Below, in pieces: positions 1-14,243 of a stretch of DNA of 64,000 nt. The stretch covers positions 10,221,937 through 10,285,936 of the forward strand of contig NC_060958.1 in assembly GCF_910589235.1 (NCBI RefSeq). Direction: 5' to 3'. Under the pieces are notes generated by a model, which saw only the letters and a program-made list of their open reading frames with translations, had not been told where the DNA came from and made no database searches. This DNA comes from Vespa crabro (taxonomy: Eukaryota > Arthropoda > Insecta > Hymenoptera > Vespidae). Position numbers and translations under genes: made by a program. How positions within the stretch are numbered: the first letter of the stretch is position 1; every line of letters begins with the position of its first letter.

Positions 1-79
1 TTTTGAACGTCTCGATAATACCGTCTAACAACCTCAAAATTCCAACCCGAGTACTATACTTTGATGATACTTGACATCT

Positions 80-83
<4 letters not shown>

Positions 84-151
<68 letters not shown>

Positions 152-177
152 TCTCGAGAGAGAGAGAGAGAGAGAGA
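84..177. repeat. CT/GA microsatellite forming an inverted repeat
   Basis: About 33 CT units (84-149) are followed, across a short centre containing CTCGAG, by about 10 GA units (to 177). The GA arm is the reverse complement of the CT arm, so the tract can fold into a hairpin as well as being a microsatellite. Confidence 0.9.
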
Positions 178-1593
178 ATACTCAAACGCATCTTCAAAAT
201 ACCATACGCGAAATTTCCATCAACAGAGAATTAATATTCTACGATGAAACAATCTCATCGAAAGAAATTAAAAGTCACGATCATCGAATTCACCGTGTTC
301 ATGACGTTACAGGAAAGAGAGGAAGGAAAAAAAAAGAAAAAGAAAAAGAAAAAAAAAACAGAAGAAGAAAAAAATTCGATACACTTCTCCGTGCGGATAA
401 ATTTAAGATAAAAAAGAAATGCACATAAAAAATATATGAAATACGAGCAACGAATCGTTGCAATCGTTATTATCCCTTTTTCCAATCTCAAAATATTCGA
501 GTTTCAACGTCGAATACGAAAGAAAGCGAACGAGTCTCTATGGAATTGTCGTCTGGAAGACATCGATATGCAAAGTTTCGAGTTCCGAAGTACTACTCGA
601 TTCAAATGTTTCACGGTCTTCGAAGTCTCGTGCGATTCATAAATCGGTAATGCGAATTTGAACGCGGGTAGAATGCTTTCCCCCCCCCCCCCTCTCTCTC
701 TCTCCCTCTATCTCTCTTTCTCCCTTGACCTTCTTTTGCTCGATTTTTGCTGTTAGAATGACGTGTGTCTGAAGGTTGGATCTTTAAGCGCATATAAGAT
801 AGAAACTGGCAAACGTGCCTTGGTGAAGATCAAGTAGTTGGCTCGTGTCGAGCTACGATCACCGAAAGTGGAATAAGTAGACAAGAGAGAGAGAGAGAGA
901 GAGAAAGAGAGATAGTTGAACGCGTAACGCGAAACGCGGCCGATCTCCAGTGCTTTCACACGCCCCATTTTCCGGCTGAAGCTCTGGCTCACGTACGTTT
1001 ACTCTGTACCGCGAATATAGATCGCCGAGTGGAATCGAATGGTCGGCCGTCTCGATGGAAATCGAAATTTATGGTCGCACTGTCTATCCCTCTCAGCTCT
1101 CACTGTTCACAGAATTCAAGGATGCGCATATCGAACCACAAAAATCCTATCGAAGCGCCGCGTCTCGAATGCGAGAGCTTTTTCACTTTTTTTCTTTTTT
1201 TATTTTTTTTTTTTTTTTTTTTTTTATTTTTTTTTTCTTTCACGATTCGAAACAATACAAAGAGAATAGTGATACATTTAAACATTACGAATTCACATAG
1301 AGAATTTTCATCATCAAAGACTACCGACGATCGTATAAATGCTAACCGATTTAATATGTTTCTCCATCATTCGCGATTTCTATTATTCAGAGATATTCGA
1401 AATTGTAATCGTAGAAACTAAGAACATAGACTATAGATTAGACTACAGATAGATTCGTAAATATATTTACATAAATATATATTTAATATGTATATGGGTT
1501 ATATGAAATCATTGAAAATTCACGATAATTATTCGAACGTAGAGAGGATTATAAAAAGCGACAAGAGAAAGGATCTCTGCTAGGAGACAAGTT

Positions 1594-1624
<31 letters not shown>

Positions 1625-1985
1625 ATTTAACGATCTCATACTCGATTTTTTCCTTGTCCTTTACGAGAAAAAGAGATACTTATCAAAAGAATAATGTAAC
1701 TAACGTAATATCTTCGTGCACGTTTACGACGATTATGCGCCTAAGCGAGCACGTAATTAGTTCGTCGGTAGAGTACCGGAAGGAAGCTCGAAGGAAGATC
1801 ATTAGCCGCACTTAATGCGCCGAAACAACTACTTTCGGAAGTGCCATTAATTTCGGGAAGCGCACGATCTCCTTCGGTGCGCTCTTTCTCTCGCGCGTAT
1901 CAACGGGCGCGAACAAGAATGCCAGGATTGTATATTATGGGACACGAAACGAACGTTTCGAAATGCGCTAAGGAAACGACCAAGA

Positions 1986-2010
1986 GATAGATAGATAGAT
2001 AGAGAGAGAA

Positions 2011-2045
<35 letters not shown>
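1986..2045. repeat. Compound GATA/GA microsatellite
   Basis: GATA units grade into a GA dinucleotide tract with one AAAT interruption. It is purine-rich on the plus strand. Confidence 0.85.
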
Positions 2046-2048
<3 letters not shown>

Positions 2049-2171
2049 CGACAATACAAGGTATAGATTCTATTCGCTATAAGTAACACACAGCAAAGAT
2101 TTCATTACAGATATGAGAAAATGAGACTGACATCGCAAAACAATGGCAATAACAGCGGCCAATCTATCCAT

Positions 2172-2207
<36 letters not shown>

Positions 2208-2726
2208 CTTTTCTTCTTTTCTTCTTACTTACGTAGAAATTCGAGCGTGTAAAAGCACACGTATTTTACTTTCCATTAATGTCCATTCGAAAAAGAAAGC
2301 GACGCTTCAACGACGGCCATTGATAATATCCTAGCATTAAATCCCAACGGAGAAATTATGATCAGGTCTTTTAATTTAATCGTTCAAACGAACTATGTAA
2401 TTACAATGATATGTTAATATTAAATCGAGTAAATAAGTACATGCATATGCATGTATGTACTTATATCATTTTATCATTTTATCTCTATTATAATGTATAA
2501 TAATCGTGGATAATTCTTATAAGCTATCTTTAGGACATTACGTTGGTAATACGCCCCTAAAATGACATAAGCGATCGAACTTCCATAATTCGAAATATCT
2601 CGAAAGTTTTGTTATCGAAAGAGTTTTCCTGAGTTAGACAGCCGTGGAAAAAAGTAGTATGTAACATTTACGTAACATATAAAATGTATTTTACATATCG
2701 TTTCCAAAGTTTCGAGACACATAAAA

Positions 2727-2729
2727 GAA

Positions 2730-2788
<59 letters not shown>

Positions 2789-2830
2789 AAAAGAAGAAAA
2801 TAGAAAAAGAAAAGAAAAGAAAAGAAAAAG
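2727..2830. repeat. GA microsatellite with A/GAAAA-rich extension
   Basis: A GA dinucleotide tract runs into AGAAA/AAAAG units, giving about 100 bases of almost unbroken purine on the plus strand. Confidence 0.85.
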
Positions 2831-3002
2831 CTTCAGATTTTTCTTCGTCCTATGAAAAAGTTCGAGCAAAGAAATATGTTATGGCTACTTGTCGAAAAAT
2901 TGTCACGACTGCGCATGGTCGATCGAAATATATCTATATCGTATAATATTTACGGTGATCTTTTTTCTAAAAAAAAAAAAAAAAAAAAAACTATTATAAC
3001 AT

Positions 3003-3033
<31 letters not shown>

Positions 3034-5894
3034 ATGTATAGAATATGTCACGCGATATTCTCTACTCTTTATATTTTTACACAAGAGCAGGTACGTTGAA
3101 ACATCGTTTGCCAGACGCAATCATTACTGGCACGTTGAACTATCGACCTATCCGCGTGCCGATCAACGATAATTCATGTTAAAAAAGCATTTTATTAAGG
3201 CCGAACAAGTTTAAAACAATCGGCGTTCGTGTGATACGTTAAACAGCGAAGTGGGTTAATGTAAGAAGTAGGTAATTGGGTATCGATAAACGAATAATTA
3301 TCCGACGCGGATTTTAAGTTTAAACAATGTCGCTTTGATTTTTATTGCGTTTAGATATAGACGTGCAAAAATCTCTTCGTCATTTCTTAACTCTCTCTCT
3401 CTCTCTCTCTCTCTAGAGCTCTTTTGCTCATTTTTCCTTAATAATCGACAATTGCGCATCAAGTGGTTACGCGTACGGTAACAACGATAAGAACGTATAA
3501 AAAGGCAACCAGGAGCTCGTTAACTTTCTCAAGTAAAGAAGCACGCTTTCACGCGCGAGATTCGTTCCGATGCGAGTCACGTTATTTTATGCGATTATGC
3601 CTTGCTCTTTCTAATGGACATCGAACTTTAAAAACGACGGTTAAAATACGTAATATAGCTTAGTAAGTACGATGACCGATTCGATCTAGAATAAATGATC
3701 GATACGATTCTTTTCCTTGCCAATAGAAAATGAAATCTTCAATTATGAAACGAACAATGTATATCAATGTAGGTATTCTATATAAGTCCTAGGTTAAATG
3801 GACAATATGAATTTCATGGAATCGTTTAAACGATCTCCTGCATTTAAATGAACTTACTTCTTAGAAAGAATAAAACGAAGATAACGTGAACGAGTTATAT
3901 GTTTCCGCGTAACATAATTTAATGTTAATCATCCTATTCTATGTAATATATAATATTTAATGAAATAAGTTCGATTTCGATTTTCTTTTTTCACGATATA
4001 TTCTTGGACGTACCTAACTACGAAATAAAACTTTGATGGATGTTACGATGGACGTAATACTGGTAGTGATCGATGCTTCAAGAGAATTGCCAATTTTAAT
4101 CAACGATCTAGCTAACGAAACGGCGTTCGCTCGACGTCAGCGAACATCGTTGGTTCGAACTAACTCCGATGGCTGTTTCTGACACAAATTCGAATGCTTT
4201 ATAAGCCGTGCGCGTTGTATATCTATCCGACACGCCCAAATACACGTGTTGGATCTGCAAATGTGCACGTACGACGAACGATGCGTATATACAAACGTGC
4301 GACGTTCCATGTTCAGCCAAGCGTAGAACGAGAGTTAAGCTTCGTTAAAGACTACCCCTCTTTCGATCGATAAAAAATATTGATTCTCGTAGGACACGCT
4401 GACTAGAGTTACTCTTTTTGAACGTACATATACATATATATATATATATATGTATATATGTAATATAGAGATAAAGAGTTGTTTGGCTCGATGAAAGCTC
4501 GTTAATGTTTCTACTCTTTCGTTCTCGCGTCACATCAAATTACACGCGTCTTTTAATCTGAAATTCCACCAAGAGACAATAACCGAGCTGAATGGCTATT
4601 AAATGACATTTTATCTTTTTTCTTTTTCCCCCTCCCTCCCTCCGTTTTTTTTCCGTTCGAGGAAGAGATTACAGAGAGTTCGTATAAAATCGTTAACGAG
4701 TCGCATTAGTCGCTCCGGTGACCCTAAATATTATACGTTTAAATAAAACGGAAGGTAGTACCAATCACGAACGATTTAAGCTATTTTAACGTTGCACTTT
4801 TTCTCGTTATTTCAACCTCTAACAAATTAAATCGCCGTAAAGAAGTGAAGGTAATCGTAAGAAAAGTAAACGAAATTAATGTGAAATCTTGGGTATTTCT
4901 TGAGGTAGTAAAAGAAATACAAAGAGAGAAAAAGAAAAAAAAAAAAGAAGAATAACAAAAAAGAAAAGATAAAGATAAAGACAATTTGAAATAAATTAAA
5001 TGCGCGTTATTGATAAGACCGATATTATTGCTCTATCCATCGATCAATTCTATCGGGAACAGCTTGTACATTTAATCCTTTGTTTCAAGAAAATTTCAAA
5101 ATGACGTCTATTACTTTCGTCAAAATGACCAATACAATTTTGAGATAGCTCGAAGATTTTCGAGAATATTGCGAAGAAGAAATTCGCCGTCTTCATCCTT
5201 TTCGTCGTTCTCGGGTTAAGAATTTTGTTTCTTTTCTTTCTTTTTTTCTTTCTTCGAAGGAAAAAAAGAAAAAAAAAAAAAAGAAAGAAAGAAAAAAGAA
5301 CAGAAAAAAAAAAAAAAGAAAAGCCGATGAAAAATGCTGCGGTCAGTTCCTATCGTCGATACGAGGAAAATTGGGACGAACGACTGAATCGAGAACGTGC
5401 CAGAGCAAAACTCAATCTATCCTTCGTTGGAAACTCGAAAAGGAGGACGAAAAGTTCCTCTCCTCCGTTGAGGAACTTCGACGACGTCGAACGTCATCGT
5501 TAGGATAGTTGGCGAAAACAAACGTAGTAGTAAGAAGAGAGAAGTTCGATATATCATCGTCTCGACGGAACTTTCGATTTCGCTGAGGTACGGGAAACTC
5601 GAAAGCTATCGAGGATCGTTATACCTACCATGTTTAATCCCCCTTTCCTCGAGAGAGAGAGAGACAGAGAGAGAGAGAGAGCTTACACGAATAAACCATC
5701 TTGAAAGGGATATAACGAAGGCGGCGAAGAAAACATACGACGTAAGAGAGACGACGACGTAGCAAACGAATAGGGGAATTCCTTCGAGAATTCCGTTTTA
5801 AAATGTAAGCTGCCTTACTTCTCCAACGTTCGCGAAATAATCCAACCTTTCTATCTTTCAGCGCGGTCTTAAAGGAGAAACTATGATATCTTGG

Positions 5895-5925
5895 AACGAA
5901 CGAACGAACGAACGAACGAACGAAT
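5895..5925. repeat. ACGA tetranucleotide repeat
   Basis: About seven tandem copies of ACGA are followed by an A-rich stretch of AAAAG units. Confidence 0.85.
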
Positions 5926-6657
5926 AAAAAGGATTAAACGAAAAGAAAAGAAAAGAAATAGAAGAAGAAGAAGAAAAAAAGAAAAAAAGTTCGTTCAAAT
6001 CGAACGGGGAGAGAAAATGTGATAATTTTTTTTTTTTTTTTCTACATTATTTCGACATTGTTACGAATGGGTAAATAAGAAGAAAAGCTTAAAAAAGTAT
6101 AATAATGATAAGAAAAAAATCTTTAAGATCGTTTCAATTCGATATTATATAACTCGAACTTTCGATATTATCCGATATAATTCACGGTTTTATTATTATT
6201 ACGAGTTCGATTAATATTACGTATATGATAACTAGTACGTTCGTGTTAAAGAGAATACGCGATTAATAGCAGCTTGCTTTTACATTTAAATATTATCAAA
6301 GCACGTATCGATTCGAAATCAAACATAATATGAAAGAAAAGCGATAAAACGAATGAATGGCAATTGAACGATCTCAATTGGAGTCGACTGAAAACTCGAA
6401 TTCTCTAGAAACAAATAAATATAACGAGTAAACAACGAAAAAGAATCATTTCTGGTATCGTTTCTAACATCGATCTATTTCCGTAAGGTACATTAATATT
6501 ATGTCAAATTTATATTATAATCAGGATAATCCGACACTGGCCATTAGCCCACAAGCTCTCGTATTAATTGCTTTATCCGGATGTAAACGTGAAATGGTAA
6601 CGGAAGACCATTCCTGCGAGAACACGATAAACACTTGGAAAGCAACACCTACAAAGC

Positions 6658-6720
6658 GGCAACGGCAACGGCAACGGCAACAGGAACAGCAACATCAGCA
6701 GCAACAGCAACAGCAGCAGT
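6658..6720. repeat. CAACGG/CAG-type imperfect repeat
   Basis: Imperfect CAACGG hexamers grade into CAACAG and CAG units. One plus-strand frame reads as a short Gln-rich peptide, but it has no conserved flank or splice context, so I read it as a repeat and not a gene. Confidence 0.75.
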
Positions 6721-6929
6721 CTGGCTTACGATAATGATATTTTATCGGACGAACACGGTGATTATCGATTCCACGTATGCTGTTCGACTCTATCTCACCG
6801 CTAACAAATATCTATCTCATCACGTTGGTTCATTCGCGTCTACATAAGTAGAAATTCCACGGAGAAATCTGGGACAAATTTATCGTGCATTGAAATCGTG
6901 TAACGTTCTACCGTAATAAAGGAAATATT

Positions 6930-6995
6930 TGACTAACTGACTGACTAACTCACTAACTGTCTGACCGACTGACTGACTGACTGACTGACTAACTG
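6930..6995. repeat. GACT tetranucleotide repeat
   Basis: Tandem GACT/GACTAACT units with several point changes. This is the only such tract seen in the window. Confidence 0.85.
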
Positions 6996-7739
6996 CATAG
7001 CTGGTTGGCTGATCGAATGGTTCGGCTAGATTCTGTTCCGATCGAGTTTCCGATCGAGAAGCGCGTGTAATCGTTTGGACAGCTCACCTCTATAAACTAC
7101 AGTTTCAACGTTTGTCGCTTTCGATAGTTCTATTAACTTGTTACATCTACCGTTTCATATAACACATAGATATGAACGTGAATAATACATTGATAACCAA
7201 ACGATTCCATTGATTTTTCTATTAACTATCTCTAAAAAGTGAAATAAACAAGGAATCTAAACTAGTAAGATATATTTATTGAACTCCTAATGGAATGATG
7301 ATGGAAAAGTTTCTAAAACGTTGTATAAAATTAATTCATGATTTCATTAATGAAAATAGTAAGAATTTTCTATGTCCCTCTTAGGGGTACGTTCTCGTCT
7401 ATATATTTATCGGTCTTCATTATCTGTAAGAAGATCGAGAACGAAATGTAGTCGGGAGTTTTGCGTGGTGTAAATAAAAGACAAAAGAGAAGAAAAAAAA
7501 AGAAAGAAAGAAAGAAAGAAAGAAAAAATAACGAAAAGGAAAAGATTCTAAATCGACTTATTTTCGTGGAAGAAAAGGACGAAATCGAGAAAGTAAAGGG
7601 AACGGTCCTACACCGTACTCGAAACAAAAATAGTAAAAGTAGTGCCGTCGATTTTGTAGTTCGAAACACGAAAAGGAAAGACTGTTCCACTGTTTTACGA
7701 CCAATCTTCTAAAACAATAAAATCAGGAAGAAACAACAG

Positions 7740-7782
<43 letters not shown>

Positions 7783-8132
7783 GAAAGAGACAGGGCCACA
7801 GAGAAAATCGTCTTACGTTCTTCCATAGATAATTCAACGAGTCCTTGGGTAACTCTAGAGACGAGCATGAGTTTCTCTTGTTCCTTTCCACTTTTTTCTC
7901 TTTCATTTCTTCTCTTTCATTCCTTCTCTTCTCGTTCTTTTGAAAAACTATGGGGTAACGGTGCGAAATAAAATTTTCGTTGGAATGCCGCAGAGATAGT
8001 AATTCTTCGACGAACGAGCTACGCCGTTTGAAAACGATTCGACTTGGGCGCCCCTTTCCTTCTCTCTCTCTCTTTCTCTCTTTCTCGATCTCATTGCCTA
8101 TGCGAGTCAGTGGGTTCTCCTAGAAATTGATA

Positions 8133-8138
8133 TGCAGA

Positions 8139-8204
<66 letters not shown>

Positions 8205-8205
8205 C
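8133..8205. repeat. GA microsatellite
   Basis: About 70 bases of GA dinucleotides with a few GAAA interruptions. The long Arg/Glu-rich open frames across it are translations of the repeat. Confidence 0.9.
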
Positions 8206-9765
8206 AGCACCTTTTAACCGTGTGCCATTACCTCTCTCTTCCCATCCTCTTCATACTACTTCTCCACAGTCATCGAATCGTAATTCTCGACACGATAGGA
8301 AATCGACACGCTCTCGAATAATTTATGTACGTATACATATAGACACGAAGATATCTCTCGAAGCTAATAGTATACGTAGACGTTTAAAGAGCAACGATTA
8401 CGATAAAACTGCTCGTAAAGACGAACGATCACCGCTCGATATCAGCGAGAAACATAGTCGTATTTCTGTTTTACTGGTTCGCGATTATTGGTAATCGATG
8501 ATGGTCGTCATTTAATTCGTTGGATTTTGCGCAGAAAACAAATCCAAAGAGAAGTTCGCCGTTATAAGGAGAGAAAAATGAAGAGGTTAAAGAAAAGAAA
8601 AAGACAAATAATAAAAAAATAAACGTTATTATGATCGAACAATGAATGATAAACCTTGAAGTAATAACGCTCGAAGGAACGTTATGATTTATACCGTGCA
8701 AATTGTCGAGCACGTGACTAAATTCTCCATATCTTGTTCCGAAAACGGGGATCACAGTCAAAAATTATGCCGTACCTGAAACAAAAAGAATAATTTTCTT
8801 TTTAATCCATTTACTTAAACGTATTTTATTACGATTAAGTAATAATATCATGGACGTTTCAATAATGAAATAACGATTAATTTTTTTTTTTTTTTTTTAT
8901 CTATGAACTACCTATTCGCAATAAAAAAAAAATTGTTTAAAATCCAATATTATTTTAAAATCGTGTGATATTAATATATTACTAATCGTAGATCTCTTTA
9001 ACTTCGAAGAAATCAAAACCCTCGAAGAAAGAGCAAAATCAGCGGTCAGTTTATTTCGATCTCGAAGGGTCTGTTATAGACAGGAAGGAATATATACATC
9101 CAAAATGAGAACGAATTATGACGGATCGTTCAAGTTTTTGACGCGTACAAAATTATCTTTTACGAATTATATTCTTAAAAAAAGAAATGACAAAAGATAT
9201 TGGCTTCACTTATCAATTTTCTGAGCGAAGCTCAAAATTATCAACGAATATACGAAAGTTCATAATAACATGCATTAAGCAATCATTATAGATGAAAATT
9301 TTCAAAAATAGTATTCCATTATTTGTGGAGTTTAATATTAAGAACTAAAAGTGGTTTTATCCTAATTACTATTACTATTGTCTGTGTGTGTGTGTGTGTG
9401 TGTGTTGTACGTGTGCAAGATTGTACATGTATTTCTCGTTGAGAAAGAAAATAAATCTCACTTAATTTCTTATTGGCTACATTCCAGAAAGTAACATGAA
9501 AGAAATAACGTTTAAAAGTATCGGAGAAAAATTATCGGCTATTATGAATCCACATTCCTCTCGACTCTTCTATTTTCCATTCTCTCTTTTAATCTTATTA
9601 TTTTTATTTTCTTTTTTTTTTATTTTTAAGTTTTATATATAAAACTTCATAAAAGAAAAAGGAAGGAATAAAAGAAGAATGAATCGCGTTCGCACTATCA
9701 AGACTCAAAGTAAAAATTTACGATCTTCCTCAGTTACAGATTGTCTACGATAATAGTATGGACTA

Positions 9766-9796
<31 letters not shown>

Positions 9797-10662
9797 AAAA
9801 AACTTTTCAGTAAGCGGAAGTATAATAGCGTGAGATGCGATTTATCAAGGACAAGACACCATTCTATTTCTTTTCTACCAACCCTGCTTCTCTTTCGTAA
9901 AGAGAGAAAGGGAGAGTCTACTATAGAGAAAGAAATGAAATTAACGACTGAAAATAGATAAGACTCTTATCTCTCTCTCTCTCTCTCTCTTTCTCTCTCC
10001 CATCTCTCTCTCTTTTTTAAGAGTACCATAAAACAAGCGTAAGTTCTAAGAAGCGTCGAATCTTTAATAAGATTCTATCAAGCCATGATAAAAACTAAAA
10101 CGTTCCTTTTCGGAAATGTCGAAATTGCGAGAACATCGATGAATCCCGAAGAAAATTATTTCATCGTGAAGAAATGATAGAAAAACCACCCTTTGCCATC
10201 GTAAAAATTTGATATCTATATAACATATGTAGAGACAATTTCTACGAACGATACTAAGGAAGGAAGAAACTACGTTAGGATAGACGACTGTAAAATCGAT
10301 GTCGTAAGGAATGTACGCGTCTAAAATTCAATTCACGAATTTATCCTGCAAAAATATGCTCGGCACCCTTTTACTATGAAGAGTAGGGAGAAGAATCGTT
10401 ATATTTTCTTCTTTCTTTCTTTCGTTTTTTTTTTTTTTTGTTTTGTTTCCATGGCATCTCCAAAATGGATGATCTACTTACGTATATATCGCATAACTTT
10501 ATCATGATTTACGCATCACTTTAGGTCACACAGGGTAATCATATGACGCACGAGCGCCAGGCTTTCTCCGCTATTGTCGAGAAACGAAGAGGGTGGAATG
10601 CGTGAGGCACGTACACAAACGCGTTCAGAATTTTTTATCGTTGTTCCCCCTCTTCCTATCTC

Positions 10663-10715
<53 letters not shown>

Positions 10716-11509
10716 CATTTCTTAACTTCTAAACGCAAGAACGTACATCCAACGAGTTTGAAACGCGTTTATCGGGTTTAGAAGCGAAGAAGAAGAGTCA
10801 CCGCAGATCGTTTCTCTCAACAACTATATTACATTCCATTAGGATAACTTTCAACTGTCCACGGCTTGTTTCTCATCAAACTGTTAATAAATGTTATATC
10901 GTGATAACGGACTTTATAATAAAATTACGTCAAAGACAATTAGGCAACAGTATGCTATAGATAGATTAAATCGCGTGACAAAATTCGCGGTAAGAGAAAT
11001 ATTCTGGCTCTCGCATATGCTCGTTACTTTTCTTCCAAAATTCCCTTTGAAAAATTGACAATCGATCGCGTTTCATATTCCAAGTGACTTTTGAAAGGTC
11101 CTTTGCAAAGAAATAGAATAGAAATTCCCCGATCGAAAAGACAAATTCGAATCGTGAAGGTGGTACTAACACTTAGAGATAATAAAAAGTCGGTATTTCA
11201 TATGAATCACGTACTTCATTTCTCGCTTTTATTATCGAAATCGATATCTCCGTAAGAGGATAAAAATAAGATCGATTTTTCATCTACTTATCATTGAAAA
11301 AGTATGAGTAAAAAAAAAAAAAGAAAGAAAGAAAAAAAAGAAAGAGATAGAAAATAGAAACGATCGAGGGAGAAAAATAAAAGAGATAAAAGGGTGATAG
11401 ACGTGAAAAATCGACAAAAATGTGTCTCTGTATATCTTCCCAAGGTAGTATACATAAAGAAACGCGTTTCATACTATGAGCATGGCATGATTCGTAGGAC
11501 TTCTCTCTC

Positions 11510-11553
<44 letters not shown>

Positions 11554-11686
11554 TCCAGCCCTTTGATTTTCCAGCCCGGAGGGTTTGATCGTGAGCCGGC
11601 TACAAACAGGATCTGATTAGACGAACGAGTGATCGATCGATCCGAATTCTGAATCAGAAATTCGTGGTTGGTAACGCGTTGCTCTT

Positions 11687-11690
<4 letters not shown>

Positions 11691-11725
<35 letters not shown>

Positions 11726-11736
11726 GAGATCTCTCT

Positions 11737-11768
<32 letters not shown>
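11691..11768. repeat. CT/GA inverted-repeat microsatellite
   Basis: A CT tract (11,691-11,724) is followed by a centre with CTAGAG and CTCTAG, then a GA tract up to about 11,768. As at 84-177, the two arms are complementary and could form a hairpin. Confidence 0.9.
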
Positions 11769-11771
<3 letters not shown>

Positions 11772-11900
11772 CTATCCTTTTCGCTTAAGTACTCAAACAC
11801 GTATTCGCATAGAAGAGAAAGACGAGAGAAATAGGAAAATCATCTCTATTGACTTTGACAAATACAACAAGATAGACGAAGATAGAGCAAGAAAAAGAGT

Positions 11901-11945
<45 letters not shown>

Positions 11946-13177
11946 CAAAATTCCGTTGATGGAAGTGAGTACGCACCACCAGAGACACCTCATTAGCCTA
12001 CATCAGAGTTTAGGGTACCAATTAGCATAGCTGTGAGTCTTCGTTAGACCAAAGACTTGTGTCTACTTCCTCGTTCTGCTTCTTGGAAACATACCGATCT
12101 ATAGGACGTGTACGTAAGTACGTAAGTGATACCATATACACACTACACACATGGGGATTACATGGAGGCAATGGCCGCCTACTCTCTGTTCTCGAACATT
12201 GATAGATCACAACTTCCAAAGAGAATTTCGACAGCTGCGCGGAAACCGCTTTCATTGGAAGATAACCGAACGCTATCCGACCGATCGATATGTTAAAATT
12301 GAGTCTACGTCGTTATCGACGTTGGATTAGGAAAGAGACAGAAGTGGAGGGGACTAGTGGTAATGGTGTAGTGATGGTATACCCAACGAAGGGTAGCACA
12401 AGCCTTTAGGGCTGTTTCAGGATTTGGAGACATATCGATTTTGTCTCCGCGATACCAGACGCGTTTTTGTCGTATCGTTCACGACGCCTCACGAATGCCC
12501 ACGTAATATTCAGAATTTTCATTCGTTTCTTCTTACTGTTTTCTTTTTATTTTCTTTTTTTTCTTTCTTTCTTCCTTTTCTTTTTTCTTTTTTCTTTAAT
12601 TTCTCTATTCTATTCGTCTCTTTTGTATTCGTGACAAAATGAATGAAAATGAAATAATATCGAGACAGACGGATGATTGAATGTGATGATCTTGCTTTTT
12701 CTTCGATCTTTCGGGAAAAAAAAAAAAAAAAAAAAGAAAGGAAAAGTTCTTTCGATACAAATTATAACGATGACCTTGGAAATGCAACAAACGTCAATTT
12801 TTCGAGCATTACTTCGAACTTCAATGAACGTTGACCTTTTTTTTTCCCTTCGTGTCACGCGAGTCTTACGTTGTATTTAAGAATTATAATTTGAGTATCG
12901 TGCAAAAAGCTTTATGGGGCTTTTCAACAATGTACGTACGAGCACGCAAATGACGCTCGTCTTCGGTTCTTTCGTGTCAGAAATAATACGATAATTGTCG
13001 CTGGGGGAGGGAAGGGGGAGAGGGGGGAGGGTTACAACTATTTTTTAAGGGACGATAATGCGTCAGAGAAATATACGAAGGTATATAAGGGGCACGATTG
13101 TTATCAAGGGTGCCCATACAAAACGTTAATTAAAATCTACTCGAGATTTCGTGCATTCTCCTCCCTTCCCCCCCCCT

Positions 13178-13208
<31 letters not shown>

Positions 13209-13726
13209 TCGATTGTTTTGCGTACGATAAAAGAAGAGTACCTATGGAGCTTCTTCAACAAGAACCACTCATCCGAGAGTACTCAGTACGAAGAGAAGGC
13301 CACAGGAGAGAAAGAAAATAAGCAAAAGGGAACGTATCGTTGATTTGAATGAAGGCTCCTCAGGTTTACGTAATGTGCCTGCGTCATCGTCATTAAAAAC
13401 GATACGAGTATACAATGTGAAGAACATATGAGACTCGATAAAGAAACACCTGCGATAAAATTTATTTTGAAATGAAAAGAATCGAAACAATAAAATAAAA
13501 AGATAAAAATAAAAAGGAAAAGAGAAAATGACAGAAGAAGGGGGGAAAAAAGAAAAAGTCAAAGAAAAAAATTATTTCACAGATATAGAGAGATTCGTAA
13601 AACGAAATAAGCTTTTATAAAAGTTCTTCCGTAATTTTTATTATCGGCCTTATCGAAAATAAAGTCCTCTGTTTCTCGTAACATTGGCATATGATAGATA
13701 CATCAGATGGATAATGACGACTCAAG

Positions 13727-13780
<54 letters not shown>

Positions 13781-14243
13781 GGAGAATGGAGAATGGAGAA
13801 TAAACCGTAAGAAAATGCGAGACAAAAGTTGCAACGACGCTCACGCGCACCTCGCACAAGAATAAAGTTAGCGTACGAAATACTATTTGCACAAGAAGCG
13901 GTAAACTCGAAACTCTTGGCCGGAAAGTTTCTCAGGTAACTTCCCGAGTTGTAAAATCAAGGGGCGCACCATGTTCCTTCCATCTCTTTCCCTTTATCTT
14001 TATCTCTATCTCTCTCTCAGTCTCTCTCTCTCTGTCTATCTGTCTCTCTCTGTCTTGTATCTTCCTTAACTTCTTACTCTTCTCTTTCCTTCTCACCAAA
14101 GAAACGAAGAGATCGCGAGGGACGAATATCGTCGACAGAATCGAAGTATCGTAAAAGGAACGCGCTTATCGCCAATTTCATCGTGCAATTTCTTCGAACA
14201 CGAAAGCAAAATGTGTTGGTATCATTCTGTGCCAGCTGTTAGA

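Larger units (their letters stand above)
1..10000. other. Non-coding, microsatellite-rich stretch
   Basis: I find no exon here that I can support. The stretch holds many simple repeats: CT/GA tracts (84-177, 885-912, 2174-2204, 2727-2776, 3003-3029, 3391-3414, 5649-5680, 8133-8205, 9970-9990), poly-A/T runs (about 1192-1240, 1592-1624, 2969-2990, 6027-6045, 8881-8898, 9768-9793), GAAA tracts (7500-7526, 7741-7782), a GT run (9383-9405) and a 13-base C run (680-692). Open frames in it are translated repeats (poly-F/K/R/S/L) with no recognisable domain. If the minus-strand exon at 29,216-29,359 begins a gene running leftwards, this is probably its first intron, or sequence beyond it. That link is an inference. 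Confidence 0.6.

Noticed and set aside
3463..3663. TATAAAAA-preceded plus-strand frame
   Set aside because: The frame begins upstream of the TATA-like element, and no initiator sits at the expected distance.
4108..4320. 70-codon minus-strand frame in complex sequence
   Set aside because: Not repeat-derived, but it has no recognisable motif, donor or promoter; not supportable as an exon from sequence alone.
6501..6734. Gln-rich small protein
   Set aside because: The Gln run is from a CAG/CAACGG repeat; the upstream part resembles no known protein and has no promoter or splice support.
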